Shown piece after piece: positions 37,315-47,044 of a stretch of 64,000 nucleotides of DNA; within the stretch, counting starts at the first letter, position 1; every line of letters begins with the position of its first letter. Below the pieces are notes generated by a model, which saw only the letters and a program-made list of their open reading frames with translations, was not told where the DNA came from and searched no databases. The translations under genes and the position numbers were made by a program. This DNA comes from an uncultured Roseovarius sp. (lineage in GTDB: Bacteria > Pseudomonadota > Alphaproteobacteria > Rhodobacterales > Rhodobacteraceae): contig NZ_CANLER010000006.1 in the NCBI RefSeq assembly GCF_947489715.1, forward strand, positions 241,421-305,420, read 5' to 3'.

Positions 37315-39390
37315 ATGCTGAACCACGCGCGCAATCTACTGGTCTCAATTATTGTTGTGGTGGCTCTCTTGACCACCTTACCCGACGCTCTGGCAGAAAC
37401 GGCGGGCACCGGTTTTGCGCGGGTGACTGATCCGATTGCACCCTCTCGCGAAGATGCAAAAAGACTGTTTGGTCTTGAAACTCTGCCGGTGTTGACCCGA
37501 CAGGAAGGTGCCGCCCCCGGATGGGTTGTGGCCGACAGTGAGGCGGTACTTGGCCATATCGCGTCAACCTGGGAAATCGCCCGATCGGTTGGATATTCGG
37601 GTCGACCGCTTGATGTGCTGGTGGCTGTCGACCCTCAAGGTCAGATTGCCGGAGCCAAGCTGACACGTCATAGCGAACCGATTCTAACCTTGGGATTGTC
37701 CGACGAGGATATCGAGAGATTCGTAGGCGGATTCGCAGGTGTTGATCTGATGAACCTGTCGCCAGACAGCACCGGGCCCGACATGCCCGACATTATCTCG
37801 CGCGCAACTGTATCCACCGGTGTCATCCGCGATTCTATTTTGCGCACCGCCCGAACCTTGGCGATAGGGCATGGGTTGGTGCCAGGCGGTGGGATCGATC
37901 GGCTGTCTTTTTCACCGCAAAGCTGGCAGGCGCTTGAGGCAAAAGGAGCGATTGCGACAACACGAGTCAGTCTGAATGACGCGAGCAAAGCACTGGCGGC
38001 ATCCAAGATTCCTGTACCCGATGGCGACGCGCCTTTCATCGAGATGTGGGCCGCGCTGATTGACCCACCGACGATCGGGCGCAACATTCTGGGCCAGCAG
38101 CAGTTTTCACGCGCAGTTGGCGCTCTTGGACCCGATCAGGTCGTACTTTTCGTGACCTCGCGCGGGCTTTATTCACATCGCGGCACACGGTGGCGACGGT
38201 CAGGAATTTTTGATCGGTTGGTTTTGTTACAGGAGGACAGGCGTATCACGCTGACCGCCGACGGCTATACGCGTATCGACAAGCTGCCGGCCAAGGATGC
38301 GCCCGATTTCAAGGAACGCAGCCTTTTCAGGGTGGACACAACTGAATTTGATCCCACCCTGCCCTTTACGCTGGAACTTACCGCTTCACGCCCGGCGGCA
38401 AATGGTGGGGACGTGTCATTCACAGTGCCGCTTCAATATCGCCTGCCAGAAGCGTTCATTCAGGCCCCGCCCCCCGAAGCGGCACCATTGTGGCAGCAAA
38501 CCTGGCAGAAGAAACGCTTTGCCGTTGCCAGCGTGCTGGTGATGTTGGGCGTTCTTACCCTGATCCTTCTGTTTCAGGAAGCGTTGGTGCGGCGCCCGGT
38601 CTTGTGGCGATCTGTCAGGATGGGATTCCTGACGGTCACCCTGTTCTGGCTGGGCTGGGGCCTGAACGGTCAGCTATCCGTCGTGCAAGTCATCGCCTTT
38701 GTCCAATCTCTGCTTACCGGATTCCGGTGGGAGGTATTCCTGATCGAGCCGGTGATCTTCACTCTCTGGGGTTTCGTGGCACTTGGGCTGCTGTTCTGGG
38801 GTCGCGGGGTTTTCTGTGGATGGCTCTGCCCGTTCGGAGCGTTGCAGGAACTGTCCTTTGCCGTGGCACGCAAGCTGAACCTGCCCCAGGTCTCGGTGCC
38901 GCATGCGCTGCATGAACGGCTGTGGATCATCAAATACACGCTTTTCATGGCGATCCTGGCGCTGTCTTTCTATTCGATGAAAGACGCGCTGATCCTGGCA
39001 GAAGCTGAACCATTCAAAACGGCCATCTCTCTCAGAATGATTAGGGCGTGGCCCTTCGTGTTGTTTGTATTGGTCTTATTGGCGGCGGGCCTCTTCATCG
39101 AACGTTTCTATTGCCGTTACCTTTGCCCCCTTGGCGCAGCATTGGCCATCCCGGCAAAGCTAAAGATCTTCGACTGGTTGCACCGGCGTCCGCAATGTGG
39201 CCGCGAATGCCGACTGTGCGAGACCAAATGCACCGTGGGTGCAATCGATCCTTTGGGCCGTATCAACGCGAACGAATGCGTGCTTTGCCTGCGTTGCCAA
39301 GTGGTAATGAACGATTCTGATACCTGCCCAATTCTGAAACGTCGCGCCCGAAAAACACCCGCTGCAGCGCCGAAATCGCAACCCGGCTAG
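37315..39390 (+). CDS. nirI: NirI, NosR-like membrane flavo-iron-sulfur regulator
   Basis: A 691-residue membrane protein. A signal segment (LLVSIIVVVALLTTLPDALA) is followed by a periplasmic FMN-binding domain with SRATVSTGVIRDS, where Thr168 is the probable flavinylation site. Then come polytopic segments with CGWLCPFGALQE and CRYLCPLGAALAIP, and a C-terminal 2x[4Fe-4S] domain (CGRECRLCETKCTVGAIDP, CVLCLRCQVVMND). It is needed for nirS expression in Paracoccus and its flavin is probably added by NirX. The start ATG is almost touching GAGGGG, so the exact N-terminus may differ. Confidence 0.93.
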   Translation: MLNHARNLLVSIIVVVALLTTLPDALAETAGTGFARVTDPIAPSREDAKRLFGLETLPVLTRQEGAAPGWVVADSEAVLGHIASTWEIARSVGYSGRPLDVLVAVDPQGQIAGAKLTRHSEPILTLGLSDEDIERFVGGFAGVDLMNLSPDSTGPDMPDIISRATVSTGVIRDSILRTARTLAIGHGLVPGGGIDRLSFSPQSWQALEAKGAIATTRVSLNDASKALAASKIPVPDGDAPFIEMWAALIDPPTIGRNILGQQQFSRAVGALGPDQVVLFVTSRGLYSHRGTRWRRSGIFDRLVLLQEDRRITLTADGYTRIDKLPAKDAPDFKERSLFRVDTTEFDPTLPFTLELTASRPAANGGDVSFTVPLQYRLPEAFIQAPPPEAAPLWQQTWQKKRFAVASVLVMLGVLTLILLFQEALVRRPVLWRSVRMGFLTVTLFWLGWGLNGQLSVVQVIAFVQSLLTGFRWEVFLIEPVIFTLWGFVALGLLFWGRGVFCGWLCPFGALQELSFAVARKLNLPQVSVPHALHERLWIIKYTLFMAILALSFYSMKDALILAEAEPFKTAISLRMIRAWPFVLFVLVLLAAGLFIERFYCRYLCPLGAALAIPAKLKIFDWLHRRPQCGRECRLCETKCTVGAIDPLGRINANECVLCLRCQVVMNDSDTCPILKRRARKTPAAAPKSQPG

Positions 39391-39457
39391 TTGGTGGGTC
39401 CATGTCGTTTTTCCAGCCCGGCCATTCTGTCGCAGGGGGCTGAATTTCCGTGCCAGC

Positions 39458-39471
39458 TTGACTTTCGACAA
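39458..39471. promoter_or_regulatory. Fnr/Nnr-type box upstream of norC
   Basis: TTGACTTTCGACAA matches TTGAC-N4 followed by an imperfect right half (GACAA), 64-77 bp upstream of norC. Confidence 0.65.
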
Positions 39472-39534
39472 GGATGAAGCGGGCGAAGATTTGCATGGTT
39501 AACCAATCATCAACGCAGCGCAAAGGAGAGCGCA

Positions 39535-39987
39535 ATGCGCGAAGTCATGACCAAGAGCATGGCCCGCAACATTTTCTATGGCGGGTCATTGTTCTTTATC
39601 ATCATTTTCGTGGGTCTGACGATCCACTCCCACATCTACATCGTGAACACATCATCCAATAGCGACAAACTGACCGAAAGCGTGGCCCTCGGCAAACACG
39701 TCTGGGAAAAGCATGCCTGCATCAACTGCCATTCGATCATGGGCGAAGGTGCTTATTTCGCGCCGGAACTGGCCAATGTCATGACCCGTTGGGGCGTCGA
39801 TGGCGACGCCGAAGGTGCCTACGAAACGCTGGACGGCTGGATGAAGGCCCAACCTTCCGGCATCGAAGGCCGCCGCCAGATGCCGCTGTTCGAGTTGACC
39901 GAGGAAGAAACCCGGGGGCTTTCGGATTTCCTGCTGTGGGTTGACGAAATCGACGCACAGGGCTGGCCGCCCAATGATGCGGGCTGA
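39535..39987 (+). CDS. norC: NorC, nitric oxide reductase cytochrome c subunit
   Basis: A 150-residue membrane-anchored mono-heme cytochrome. The N-terminal anchor (IFYGGSLFFIIIFVGLTIHSHIYIV) is followed by CINCH (Cys62, Cys65, His66) and the typical GEGAYFAPELANVMTRWG block. An axial Met is in GRRQMPLFELTEEE. AAAGGAGAGCGCA lies ahead of ATG 39535, and norB follows by 15 bp. Confidence 0.96.
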   Translation: MREVMTKSMARNIFYGGSLFFIIIFVGLTIHSHIYIVNTSSNSDKLTESVALGKHVWEKHACINCHSIMGEGAYFAPELANVMTRWGVDGDAEGAYETLDGWMKAQPSGIEGRRQMPLFELTEEETRGLSDFLLWVDEIDAQGWPPNDAG

Positions 39988-40002
39988 GAAAGGACCAAAC
40001 CG

Positions 40003-41367
40003 ATGAAATATCAAACTCAGAAAATCGCATTGGCGTACTTTGCCGTCGCGATGGCACTTTTCGCGGTTCAGATCCTGGGAGGCGTGTTGGCGGGATACAT
40101 ATATGTCATGCCCAACACTCTGTCGGAACTGCTGCCTTTCAACATCGTCCGCATGCTGCACACCAACAGTCTGATCGTCTGGCTTCTGCTGGGCTTTTTC
40201 GGCGCGGCCTATTTCCTGATCCCAGAAGAGGCCGAGCGTGAAATCCACTCTCCGATGCTGGCGTATCTGCAACTGATCATCCTGGTGGTCGGTACTTTGG
40301 GCGTGGTCGTGACCTATGTCTTCAACCTCTTCGAGGGCAACTGGTTTCTGGGCAAGGAGGGGCGCGAGTTTCTGGAACAGCCCAAATGGGTCAAGGTCGG
40401 CATCGTCGTGGCCGCGTTGATGTTCCTCTATAACGTCTCGATGACGGTGCTAAAGGGTAAGAAAACCGCCATCACCAACATCCTCTTGCTGGGTCTCTGG
40501 GGTCTGGCGCTGCTGTTCCTCTTCGCTTTCTACAACCCTGACAATCTGGCGCTGGACAAGCAATACTGGTGGTATGTCGTACACCTCTGGGTCGAGGGCG
40601 TGTGGGAGCTGATCATGGCGTCCATCCTGGCCTATCTAATGCTCAAGCTTACCGGGGTTGATCGCGAAATCGTGGAAAAATGGCTTTATGTCATCGTCGC
40701 CGCCGCGCTCTTCTCGGGCATTCTGGGCACCGGTCACCACTATTACTGGATCGGTGGACCAAGCTACTGGCAGTGGATTGGTTCGATCTTCTCAAGCCTC
40801 GAAATCGTCCCGTTCTTTGCGATGATGGCCTTTGCCTTCGTGATGGTCTGGAAGGGGCGCAGGGATCATCCGAACAAGGCGGCACTGCTGTGGTCGCTTG
40901 GCTGTGCCACGCTGGCCTTCTTTGGTGCCGGTGTCTGGGGCTTCCTGCACACGCTGCACGGGGTCAATTACTATTCCCACGGCACTCAGATCACTGCTGC
41001 TCACGGGCATTTGGCCTTCTACGGTGCCTATGTCTGCCTGAACCTGGCAATCTTCACCTATGCCATGCCGATCCTGCGCAATCGCGATCCCTATAATCAG
41101 GTGTTGAACATGGCATCGTTCTGGCTGATGTCGAGCGGGATGGTCTTTATGACCTTCACCCTGACATTCGCGGGCACGGTACAAACCCATATGCAGCGTG
41201 TGGTCGGTGATTACTACATGGATGTGCAGGATTCGATCGCCATATTCTACTGGATGCGACTTGGCGCGGGTGTGGTGGTCTTGCTGGGTGTTCTGCTGTT
41301 CCTTTACGCCATCCTGGTACCGCGGCGCGAGATCATCTCGCATGATGCCTCGGTCGCGGCGGAGTGA
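40003..41367 (+). CDS. norB: NorB, nitric oxide reductase catalytic subunit
   Basis: A 454-residue heme-copper-oxidase-type protein with 12 membrane segments that reduces NO to N2O. Heme and FeB ligands are in RMLHTNSLIVW, HLWVEGVWELIMASILAY, GTGHHYYWIG and GFLHTLHGVNYYSHGTQITAAHGHLAFYGAYV; the conserved Glu region (WVEGVWE) is present. It belongs to the cNor type because NorC accompanies it. Confidence 0.97.
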   Translation: MKYQTQKIALAYFAVAMALFAVQILGGVLAGYIYVMPNTLSELLPFNIVRMLHTNSLIVWLLLGFFGAAYFLIPEEAEREIHSPMLAYLQLIILVVGTLGVVVTYVFNLFEGNWFLGKEGREFLEQPKWVKVGIVVAALMFLYNVSMTVLKGKKTAITNILLLGLWGLALLFLFAFYNPDNLALDKQYWWYVVHLWVEGVWELIMASILAYLMLKLTGVDREIVEKWLYVIVAAALFSGILGTGHHYYWIGGPSYWQWIGSIFSSLEIVPFFAMMAFAFVMVWKGRRDHPNKAALLWSLGCATLAFFGAGVWGFLHTLHGVNYYSHGTQITAAHGHLAFYGAYVCLNLAIFTYAMPILRNRDPYNQVLNMASFWLMSSGMVFMTFTLTFAGTVQTHMQRVVGDYYMDVQDSIAIFYWMRLGAGVVVLLGVLLFLYAILVPRREIISHDASVAAE

Positions 41368-42182
41368 CACGCATGGATGGCACACTTGCCCAAAGGAAGG
41401 GGGCGGCTGACGCCCCCTTTTACCTGCCCCAACGCGACGAATGCGAGCTTTTCGAAGCCGCCAGCCGCATGAATTTACCTGTCCTGCTGAAAGGGCCAAC
41501 CGGCTGTGGCAAGACCCGGTTTGTAACCCATATGGCCGCCCGTCTGGACCGTTCGCTATACACCGTCGCCTGCCACGATGACCTGTCGGCCGCCGATCTG
41601 ATCGGGCGGTACCTTTTGAAAGGGGGCGAAACCGTTTGGGTCGATGGGCCACTGACCCGTGCGGTGCGCGAGGGCGCAATCTGTTATCTGGATGAGGTGG
41701 TTGAGGCGCGCAAGGACGTTACCGTCGTCCTGCACCCGCTGACTGATGACCGGCGCATCCTGCCCATCGACCGCACCGGAGAAGAGCTTGAGGCGGCACC
41801 CGGCTTCATGCTGGTCGCGTCATATAACCCCGGTTATCAGAACATCCTGAAAACGCTCAAACCTTCGACACGACAACGGTTTGTCGCCGCTGAATTCGAT
41901 TTTCCCGCTCCCGCGCAGGAAGTCGAAATCGTGGTACGTGAAAGTGGGCTGGACAAAGAACGTGTCGAACGGCTGGTGCGTTTGGGCGGCAAGCTGCGCG
42001 CACTCAAAGGTCAGGATCTGGAAGAAGGGGTTTCAACCCGACTGATCGTTTACGCGGCCACGCTGATTGCCAATGGCATGCCGATTGAACGCGCAATCGA
42101 GGCGGCGATGATCGAACCGCTGACCGACGACATGGACATCAAACGCGGGCTCCAGGATCTTGTAACGGCCATCTTTGGGTGA
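41364..42182 (+). CDS. norQ: NorQ, AAA+ ATPase for NOR maturation
   Basis: A 272-residue MoxR-type ATPase with Walker A LLKGPTGCGKT (residues 44-51), Walker B AICYLDEVVEAR and the sensor region FMLVASYNPGYQN. It works with NorD to insert the non-heme iron into NorB. GTG 41364 overlaps the norB stop, but ATG 41373 has a better ribosome spacing (GGAG 41361-41364). Confidence 0.93.
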   Translation: MTRMDGTLAQRKGAADAPFYLPQRDECELFEAASRMNLPVLLKGPTGCGKTRFVTHMAARLDRSLYTVACHDDLSAADLIGRYLLKGGETVWVDGPLTRAVREGAICYLDEVVEARKDVTVVLHPLTDDRRILPIDRTGEELEAAPGFMLVASYNPGYQNILKTLKPSTRQRFVAAEFDFPAPAQEVEIVVRESGLDKERVERLVRLGGKLRALKGQDLEEGVSTRLIVYAATLIANGMPIERAIEAAMIEPLTDDMDIKRGLQDLVTAIFG

Positions 42183-42185
42183 GGT

Positions 42186-44114
42186 ATGGCCGTGACCAAG
42201 ATCGACATCGAGCCATGGGAACCCGAAGAAACCATCGGGAAACTATGGCATGCCTTTGCCAGCCGTCTGGATGCACCCGAGGTGCATCATGGGGCCGCTG
42301 TTGACCTTTCTGAGGTCAGCGGGCGGCTGGCCGTTTTTTTTCGGGGTCTGGGTGGCGCGCAATCGGTCGAAATCCGCTCTGTCAGTGCCGAGGTCAGCCG
42401 CCATCGGCTGAGTTTTCGCCGCCGTCTGGGGGCCGAGGCCGAAATGCTGCTCCGCGCCAGTTTTGACGGCGAAGCGCTGCGTCTGCCCGAGCGTCTGTCT
42501 GTCTTCCCGGCGCGTGAGGCCAATGGTGCGCTTTACCTATGGCTGGCGGCTTGCGTGGCCCATGCAGGCAGTCATGTGACGCAAGAAGATCCGTTGCAGG
42601 CCGACTTGCAGACCATCGCAGAGGCTCAGAAAATGGTCGACGCCACGCTGCAAAATGCACCGGGCCTTCGGAACCTCTATGAAACACTTTGCGCAGCAAC
42701 ACTGACGCAACGCACATCCCTTTCCCTGCCGCGCCACGAGGCCGCAGTCGAATCGTTGGTGCTTCGTGCCCTCGGTGATCCCACTCCGTTGAGTAAATCA
42801 GCGACTGAAATGGCTGCAAACCCGGAAGCGCAGTTCGCACCGCGTGGATATAAGCCGTTCAACCCTGTACCGCTCTGGCCTGACCTGCGCGAATTGCAGT
42901 TCAGCGCAACGGATACGGTTGAAAACCGCGACACTGATGGCCCGCCGAAGGAAGGCGCTGAAGGCACCCATCGGGCGCGGCGCCGACAGGCCGATCAGGC
43001 CGAACGCAATGACAGCCTGATCCTGCATAAATTCGAGGCCATTCTGAGTTGGGCCGAGTTTCTGAACCTCAACCGTCGGGTCGACGATGACGACCCAGAC
43101 AATGCCAAGAAAGCCGCCGATGATCAGGACGAGATCGGGCTGGGGCAAATCTCCAAAGCCCCCGCCACGCGGTTGAAACTGCACCTCGATCTGGCACCAG
43201 AAGACGTGGATCGCGAGCGGCTTTCGGGCGTAACGACCTATCCGGAATGGGATGCGCGCGCTGGCTGTTACCTGCCCGATCATGTGCGCGTGCTCAGCAG
43301 TGTCGCGGAAGAAAGCTTGTCCATTCCTTCCTTTCGCGAAGACCCGCGTGCCGCGCGCCGCATCACTCAGGTCAAACGCCAGTTCGAAGCCCTGCGCCCT
43401 GGCAGGGTGAGCGTGCCGGGCTGTCTTGATGGCGATGATCTGGACATGGAAGCTGCGGTACGCGCGCGGGTCGACATTCTGGCCAATGGCGCGGGCAGCA
43501 ACCGGATCTGGCGGCAGACCCTGCCCCAGGCGCGAGATCTGGCGGTTTCGATCCTGTTGGATGTCTCACGTTCGACCGAGAGTGCCGTAGGGGATCGCGC
43601 TGTCATTGACATCGAGCGTGAGGCGCTGACAGCGCTCAGCTGGGGCTTGGATGCCTGTGGCGATGATTTTGCGATCCACGCGTTTTCATCGCTCAAACGC
43701 AACCGCGTCTATATCCAGCAATGCAAAGGCTTTGACGAAGCGATGTCTGGTCTCATTGAAAGTCGGATTGCCGGACTGCGCCCCGGTTTCTATACCCGCC
43801 TTGGAGCTGCGATCCGCCATGCGTCAGCTGATCTGTCGGGACAGACGAAAAAACGACGCCTCTTGCTGGTCATTACCGACGGCAAACCCAACGATCTTGA
43901 CCATTACGAGGGTCGGCATGGGATTGAGGACACGGCGATGGCAGTCCGCGAGGCACGCCGTGCCGGACACGCTGTATTTGGAGTGACAATTGACCGACAG
44001 GCCAAAAGCTGGTTCCCAAGGCTCTTCGGACGTGGCGGATTTCACGTCATTCCACAAGCCGAGAAGCTGACGCAGGCCTTGCCAGAAATTTACCGCGAAT
44101 TGGTTGGCGCATGA
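42186..44114 (+). CDS. norD: NorD, VWA-domain NOR activation protein
   Basis: A 642-residue cytoplasmic partner of NorQ. The C-terminal von Willebrand A domain holds the metal-ion site SILLDVSRSTES, and the later GFYTRLGAAIRHA and LLLVITDGKPNDLDHYEGRHGIEDTAMAV blocks complete it. The N-terminal half is alpha-helical, with an acidic/charged spacer (DGPPKEGAEGTHRARRRQADQAE). It starts 3 bp after norQ. Confidence 0.94.
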   Translation: MAVTKIDIEPWEPEETIGKLWHAFASRLDAPEVHHGAAVDLSEVSGRLAVFFRGLGGAQSVEIRSVSAEVSRHRLSFRRRLGAEAEMLLRASFDGEALRLPERLSVFPAREANGALYLWLAACVAHAGSHVTQEDPLQADLQTIAEAQKMVDATLQNAPGLRNLYETLCAATLTQRTSLSLPRHEAAVESLVLRALGDPTPLSKSATEMAANPEAQFAPRGYKPFNPVPLWPDLRELQFSATDTVENRDTDGPPKEGAEGTHRARRRQADQAERNDSLILHKFEAILSWAEFLNLNRRVDDDDPDNAKKAADDQDEIGLGQISKAPATRLKLHLDLAPEDVDRERLSGVTTYPEWDARAGCYLPDHVRVLSSVAEESLSIPSFREDPRAARRITQVKRQFEALRPGRVSVPGCLDGDDLDMEAAVRARVDILANGAGSNRIWRQTLPQARDLAVSILLDVSRSTESAVGDRAVIDIEREALTALSWGLDACGDDFAIHAFSSLKRNRVYIQQCKGFDEAMSGLIESRIAGLRPGFYTRLGAAIRHASADLSGQTKKRRLLLVITDGKPNDLDHYEGRHGIEDTAMAVREARRAGHAVFGVTIDRQAKSWFPRLFGRGGFHVIPQAEKLTQALPEIYRELVGA

Positions 44115-44659
44115 GCGACGCCAACGTGCTGGACGAGCTGCCCGGCGATCTGATGATGTGGGTTCTGATCGTGAGCGAATTGCTGGTGTTTGGTGCCGGT
44201 CTGGCAGCATTTCTGGCAGTGCGTGCCGCCGATCCATCGGGTTTCGCCGCCGCACAAGACACGCTGCTGCGCACCGGGGCGGGTATCAACACGATTGTGC
44301 TTGTCACCAGCGGTTTCCTGGCGGCACTAGCCTTGCGGCTTCGAGACGCAGATCAGCGGCTGAAAGCGCGGATGGCGCTGCTGACAGCTGCAAGCCTGGG
44401 CGTTGTGTTTTTGGTGATCAAAGGGGGCGAATTTGCTCATAAGACCACGCTTGGCATCACTTGGGACACGCATCCGTTCTACACGTTCTACTATTTGCTG
44501 ACGGGGTTTCACGCGGCACATGTGGTGGCCGGCGTGATGATTTTGGTTTTGGTCACCTGGCGCGATGCCTCCCGTAATATCGAAGTTGGCGCGGCGTTCT
44601 GGCATATGGTGGATCTGGTTTGGATTCTTCTTTTTCCCGTGATTTACCTGTTGCGATGA
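44111..44659 (+). CDS. norE: NorE, cytochrome c oxidase subunit III-like protein
   Basis: A 182-residue protein with five membrane segments and subunit III motifs (PGDLMMWVLIVSELLVFGAGLAAFLAVRAADPSGF, THPFYTFYYLLTGFHAAHVVAGVM, AAFWHMVDLVWILLFPVIYLL). It supports NOR activity. It overlaps norD by 4 bp. Confidence 0.94.
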   Translation: MSDANVLDELPGDLMMWVLIVSELLVFGAGLAAFLAVRAADPSGFAAAQDTLLRTGAGINTIVLVTSGFLAALALRLRDADQRLKARMALLTAASLGVVFLVIKGGEFAHKTTLGITWDTHPFYTFYYLLTGFHAAHVVAGVMILVLVTWRDASRNIEVGAAFWHMVDLVWILLFPVIYLLR

Positions 44660-44925
44660 CGGGGAGAAGGTTATTCTGCGCCTGGTTCAGTCTGATCGGA
44701 TTGAGCATTGCATCGACCCTTTTGGCCCTGCCCGTGATCGAACCAGGGCTGCAATGGGGACTGGGAATAGCCGTATTCGTGTTGGCTTGGCTCAAGGCAC
44801 GGATCATTCTGGCACAATATCTGGGACTGGCTGCCGCGCCCTTCTGGCGGCGCGGTTTCGAGATATCACTGGCGTGCTTTTGCACACTGCTACTGGCGCT
44901 TTACTTGGTGCCGCTTATTTTTTGA
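44656..44925 (+). CDS. norF: NorF, small membrane protein
   Basis: An 89-residue protein with three hydrophobic segments (FCAWFSLIGLSIASTLLALPV, WGLGIAVFVLAWLKARIILAQYLGL, FEISLACFCTLLLALYLVPLIF) matching NorF/cytochrome oxidase subunit IV-like proteins. ATG 44656 overlaps the norE stop (ATGA). It ends 11 bp inside the convergent DUF4202 gene. Confidence 0.85.
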   Translation: MTGRRLFCAWFSLIGLSIASTLLALPVIEPGLQWGLGIAVFVLAWLKARIILAQYLGLAAAPFWRRGFEISLACFCTLLLALYLVPLIF

Positions 44926-45475
44926 ACGCGTCCGCGTAATCGTCTGGTAGGTCAAATTCGTCGAGAACACGCGCGCGTCCCTCAGCCGACATTTTGCGTG
45001 CCGTCTTCTGCACGATCCGCAGGATCTTTTCCGCGGAGTGTTTTTCCGAAAACGGCGCGAAATACCATTTCAGAAAGGTAAAGCAAATGACGTCCTCAAG
45101 CGCCTGCACCTCTGGATCGCGTTTGATCCCCTCTTTGCGCAGCATCCGCCCCACAGCATCAATCTGCCCAGCATCATAACCCGCGCCCTGCATAATCGCA
45201 CCAACACGATCAGCATGGTATTTGGCCAAATCGCGCCGCCAGGTCAGATACCCCTCTCGCCCCTCGGGATAATCCTCACGTTTCAAAATCCAGCGTTCGA
45301 TATGCTGGCCTCGCGCAGCGATTTTCAACTGATCGCTGGCATCCGGGAAAAGCCTGTCCAACTCGGCACTCATCCGCTGGCCATAGAGCAATGCGTCAGG
45401 CGCATCCTCAGTCGTGTTCGGATCTTTGGCATTGGCTGCATCAATTGCAGCAAGGGCATTATCCAGCTGGCTCAT
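44915..45475 (-). CDS. DUF4202 protein
   Basis: A 186-residue DUF4202 protein, often next to denitrification genes. Visible blocks are ALLYGQRMSAELDRLFPDASDQLKIAARGQHIERWILKREDYPEGREGYLTWRRDLAKYHAD and EDVICFTFLKWYFAPFSEKHSAEKILRIVQKTARKMSAEGRA. Several conserved His/Asp suggest a metal-binding helical fold. ATG 45475 overlaps the regulator stop (ATGA). Its function is unknown. Confidence 0.88.
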   Translation of the reverse strand: MSQLDNALAAIDAANAKDPNTTEDAPDALLYGQRMSAELDRLFPDASDQLKIAARGQHIERWILKREDYPEGREGYLTWRRDLAKYHADRVGAIMQGAGYDAGQIDAVGRMLRKEGIKRDPEVQALEDVICFTFLKWYFAPFSEKHSAEKILRIVQKTARKMSAEGRARVLDEFDLPDDYADAFKK

Positions 45476-46179
45476 AGCGCCTTCGTCCATGTTTCAGCAC
45501 GATCCTTTTCAGCATAGTCCCGCAACCGCTCGACATCCTCGATCGAAGCATGGTTTTTCTTGATCCGAACCCCGGCGTTCCGCAGTTTGGAAAAAGCACG
45601 GGACAAGCTTTCAGGTTTCATGCCCAAACGCCCCGCAATCAGTACTTTGTCATAAGGCAATGTCACAACGCAGGCCCCGTTGTCACAACTGCACAAATCC
45701 AACAGAAACTCCGCCGCACGCTGCGCGCCGGTCTGCGCCTTGAGGTGTTCGACCTGTCCCACCAACTCGTGCAAATGTTTAAAGATCGACGCTAGCAGCG
45801 ACAGGCAAAGCTCGGGCTCCTGCTTCATCAGTTTGACAAATTCATGCGCAGATAGCTGCGCCAAGCGGCAATCGGTCACCGCTTCGGCCGAAACCGGGTA
45901 GTTTTCCTGCCGAAAAGCCACTGCCTCGCCAAAGCTCTGGCTGCGGGAAAATACGCTGACAACGGCTTCGTTGCCGTTGGGGGCGATCCGATAAAGCTTG
46001 ATCCAACCATCAAGCACCACATGCACGAGCGATGCTTTTTCACCCTGCAGGAACACGGTCTCACCGCGACTGTATTCACGCACCATAGCCCCATCCAGAA
46101 GAAGTCCTGCAGCTTTCTCGGGCAGGTTCTTTAACAACAGTGAAGCGAGCGCGATTTTCCTGTCCTGCGCGTGGATCAT
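45472..46179 (-). CDS. Crp/Fnr-family regulator (Dnr/NnrR type)
   Basis: A 235-residue regulator: a cyclic-nucleotide-like sensor domain (RGETVFLQGEKASLVHVVLDGWIKLYRIAPNGNEAVVSVFSRSQSFGEAVAF) and a winged helix with recognition segment LIAGRLGMKPESLSRAFSKLRNAGV. The E-x-x-S-R pattern fits TTGAC/TTGAT half-sites, which occur three times in this island. The N-terminus has no Fnr-type four-Cys cluster, so it is Dnr/NnrR-like (NO-responsive) rather than Fnr. Confidence 0.9.
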   Translation of the reverse strand: MIHAQDRKIALASLLLKNLPEKAAGLLLDGAMVREYSRGETVFLQGEKASLVHVVLDGWIKLYRIAPNGNEAVVSVFSRSQSFGEAVAFRQENYPVSAEAVTDCRLAQLSAHEFVKLMKQEPELCLSLLASIFKHLHELVGQVEHLKAQTGAQRAAEFLLDLCSCDNGACVVTLPYDKVLIAGRLGMKPESLSRAFSKLRNAGVRIKKNHASIEDVERLRDYAEKDRAETWTKAL

Positions 46180-46384
46180 ATGAATATTCCTGTCCGTTAA
46201 GACGATCGACGATCTGCACGTCCGACGGATTGGCCCGGCGGAGCCTCAACCATAACCCACAGACGTCGAAAGGTGCAACTTCGCAAGATCAGCGATACGT
46301 GAAACGACTGACTTCTAACTGAAATCTGCCAAACTTGCCACCATTAACCACTGTGACAAAACGTCAGGCACGAACATCTTCTTT

Positions 46385-47032
46385 CTACTTTCGACGCCAT
46401 GTTCCCAGCCATTTTCGCACGCGGGACTGGCGTTCGGCAATGGTATCACCCGCGGTTTCCATGCCTTGTTGAAAATCATCCACAACAGGGTCAATTCGAG
46501 CCGCGCGAAATCTGTGCCAGCGTCGCCAAATCGCGAAACTGAGTGCGAAAAAGATCACAAGGATCACAATGTTCAACCAAGGTAATCCGGTGCTTGCATC
46601 CGGCCCCGACACCTCTCTCACGCCCACTGCATTGGGGAAAATCGACAAGAATTCGTTGCGCCAGCCATAGTGTTTGATTGCCACCCATTTTGGCGCCTCA
46701 GAGGTCGATCTCAGATCTGCCGCCTCGGCCTGAAGATTGGATGTGTCGAACTTGAAATAGGGTGGCCAACTCCAACCTGTATCTTCGTTGCGATAGACCA
46801 TGATCCGGCCATTGGTCCGTCTGGTCTGAATGAAAAATACGTCGCGATTTATTGCCTGCTGATCGGCACCCACATCCGGACTGGCCCAGAAAATAGAGTT
46901 CTCGCCGAAATCTATGCGTTTTTCATAGGTATCGGTCACCCGCGCGATATCGGTTTGCGGCAGCGTGTAGTGAAATATTGCCGCGATGAGAAGCCAGAAG
47001 AGCGTCCAGAATGTCCATTTGAGGAATCTCAT
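46385..47032 (-). CDS. DUF1523 membrane protein
   Basis: A 215-residue protein with one N-terminal (WTFWTLFWLLIAAIFHYTL) and one C-terminal (LPWLNIVILVIFFALSFAIW) membrane segment flanking a periplasmic domain (YRNEDTGWSWPPYFKFDTSNLQAEAADL, the DUF1523 signature). It is the last gene of the long minus-strand cluster. A basic cytoplasmic tail follows. Function unknown. Confidence 0.88.
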   Translation of the reverse strand: MRFLKWTFWTLFWLLIAAIFHYTLPQTDIARVTDTYEKRIDFGENSIFWASPDVGADQQAINRDVFFIQTRRTNGRIMVYRNEDTGWSWPPYFKFDTSNLQAEAADLRSTSEAPKWVAIKHYGWRNEFLSIFPNAVGVREVSGPDASTGLPWLNIVILVIFFALSFAIWRRWHRFRAARIDPVVDDFQQGMETAGDTIAERQSRVRKWLGTWRRK

Positions 47033-47044
47033 GGGTGCCTCTTC

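Noticed and set aside
37315..39390. calling this gene nosR
   Set aside because: No nos genes are present and it is divergent from nirS, so NirI is the better name.
42192..42210. GACCAAGATC sequence at the start of norD resembling the Nnr box
   Set aside because: It lies inside the coding region (VTKIDIE) and lacks a proper left half-site TTGAC; it is a codon coincidence.
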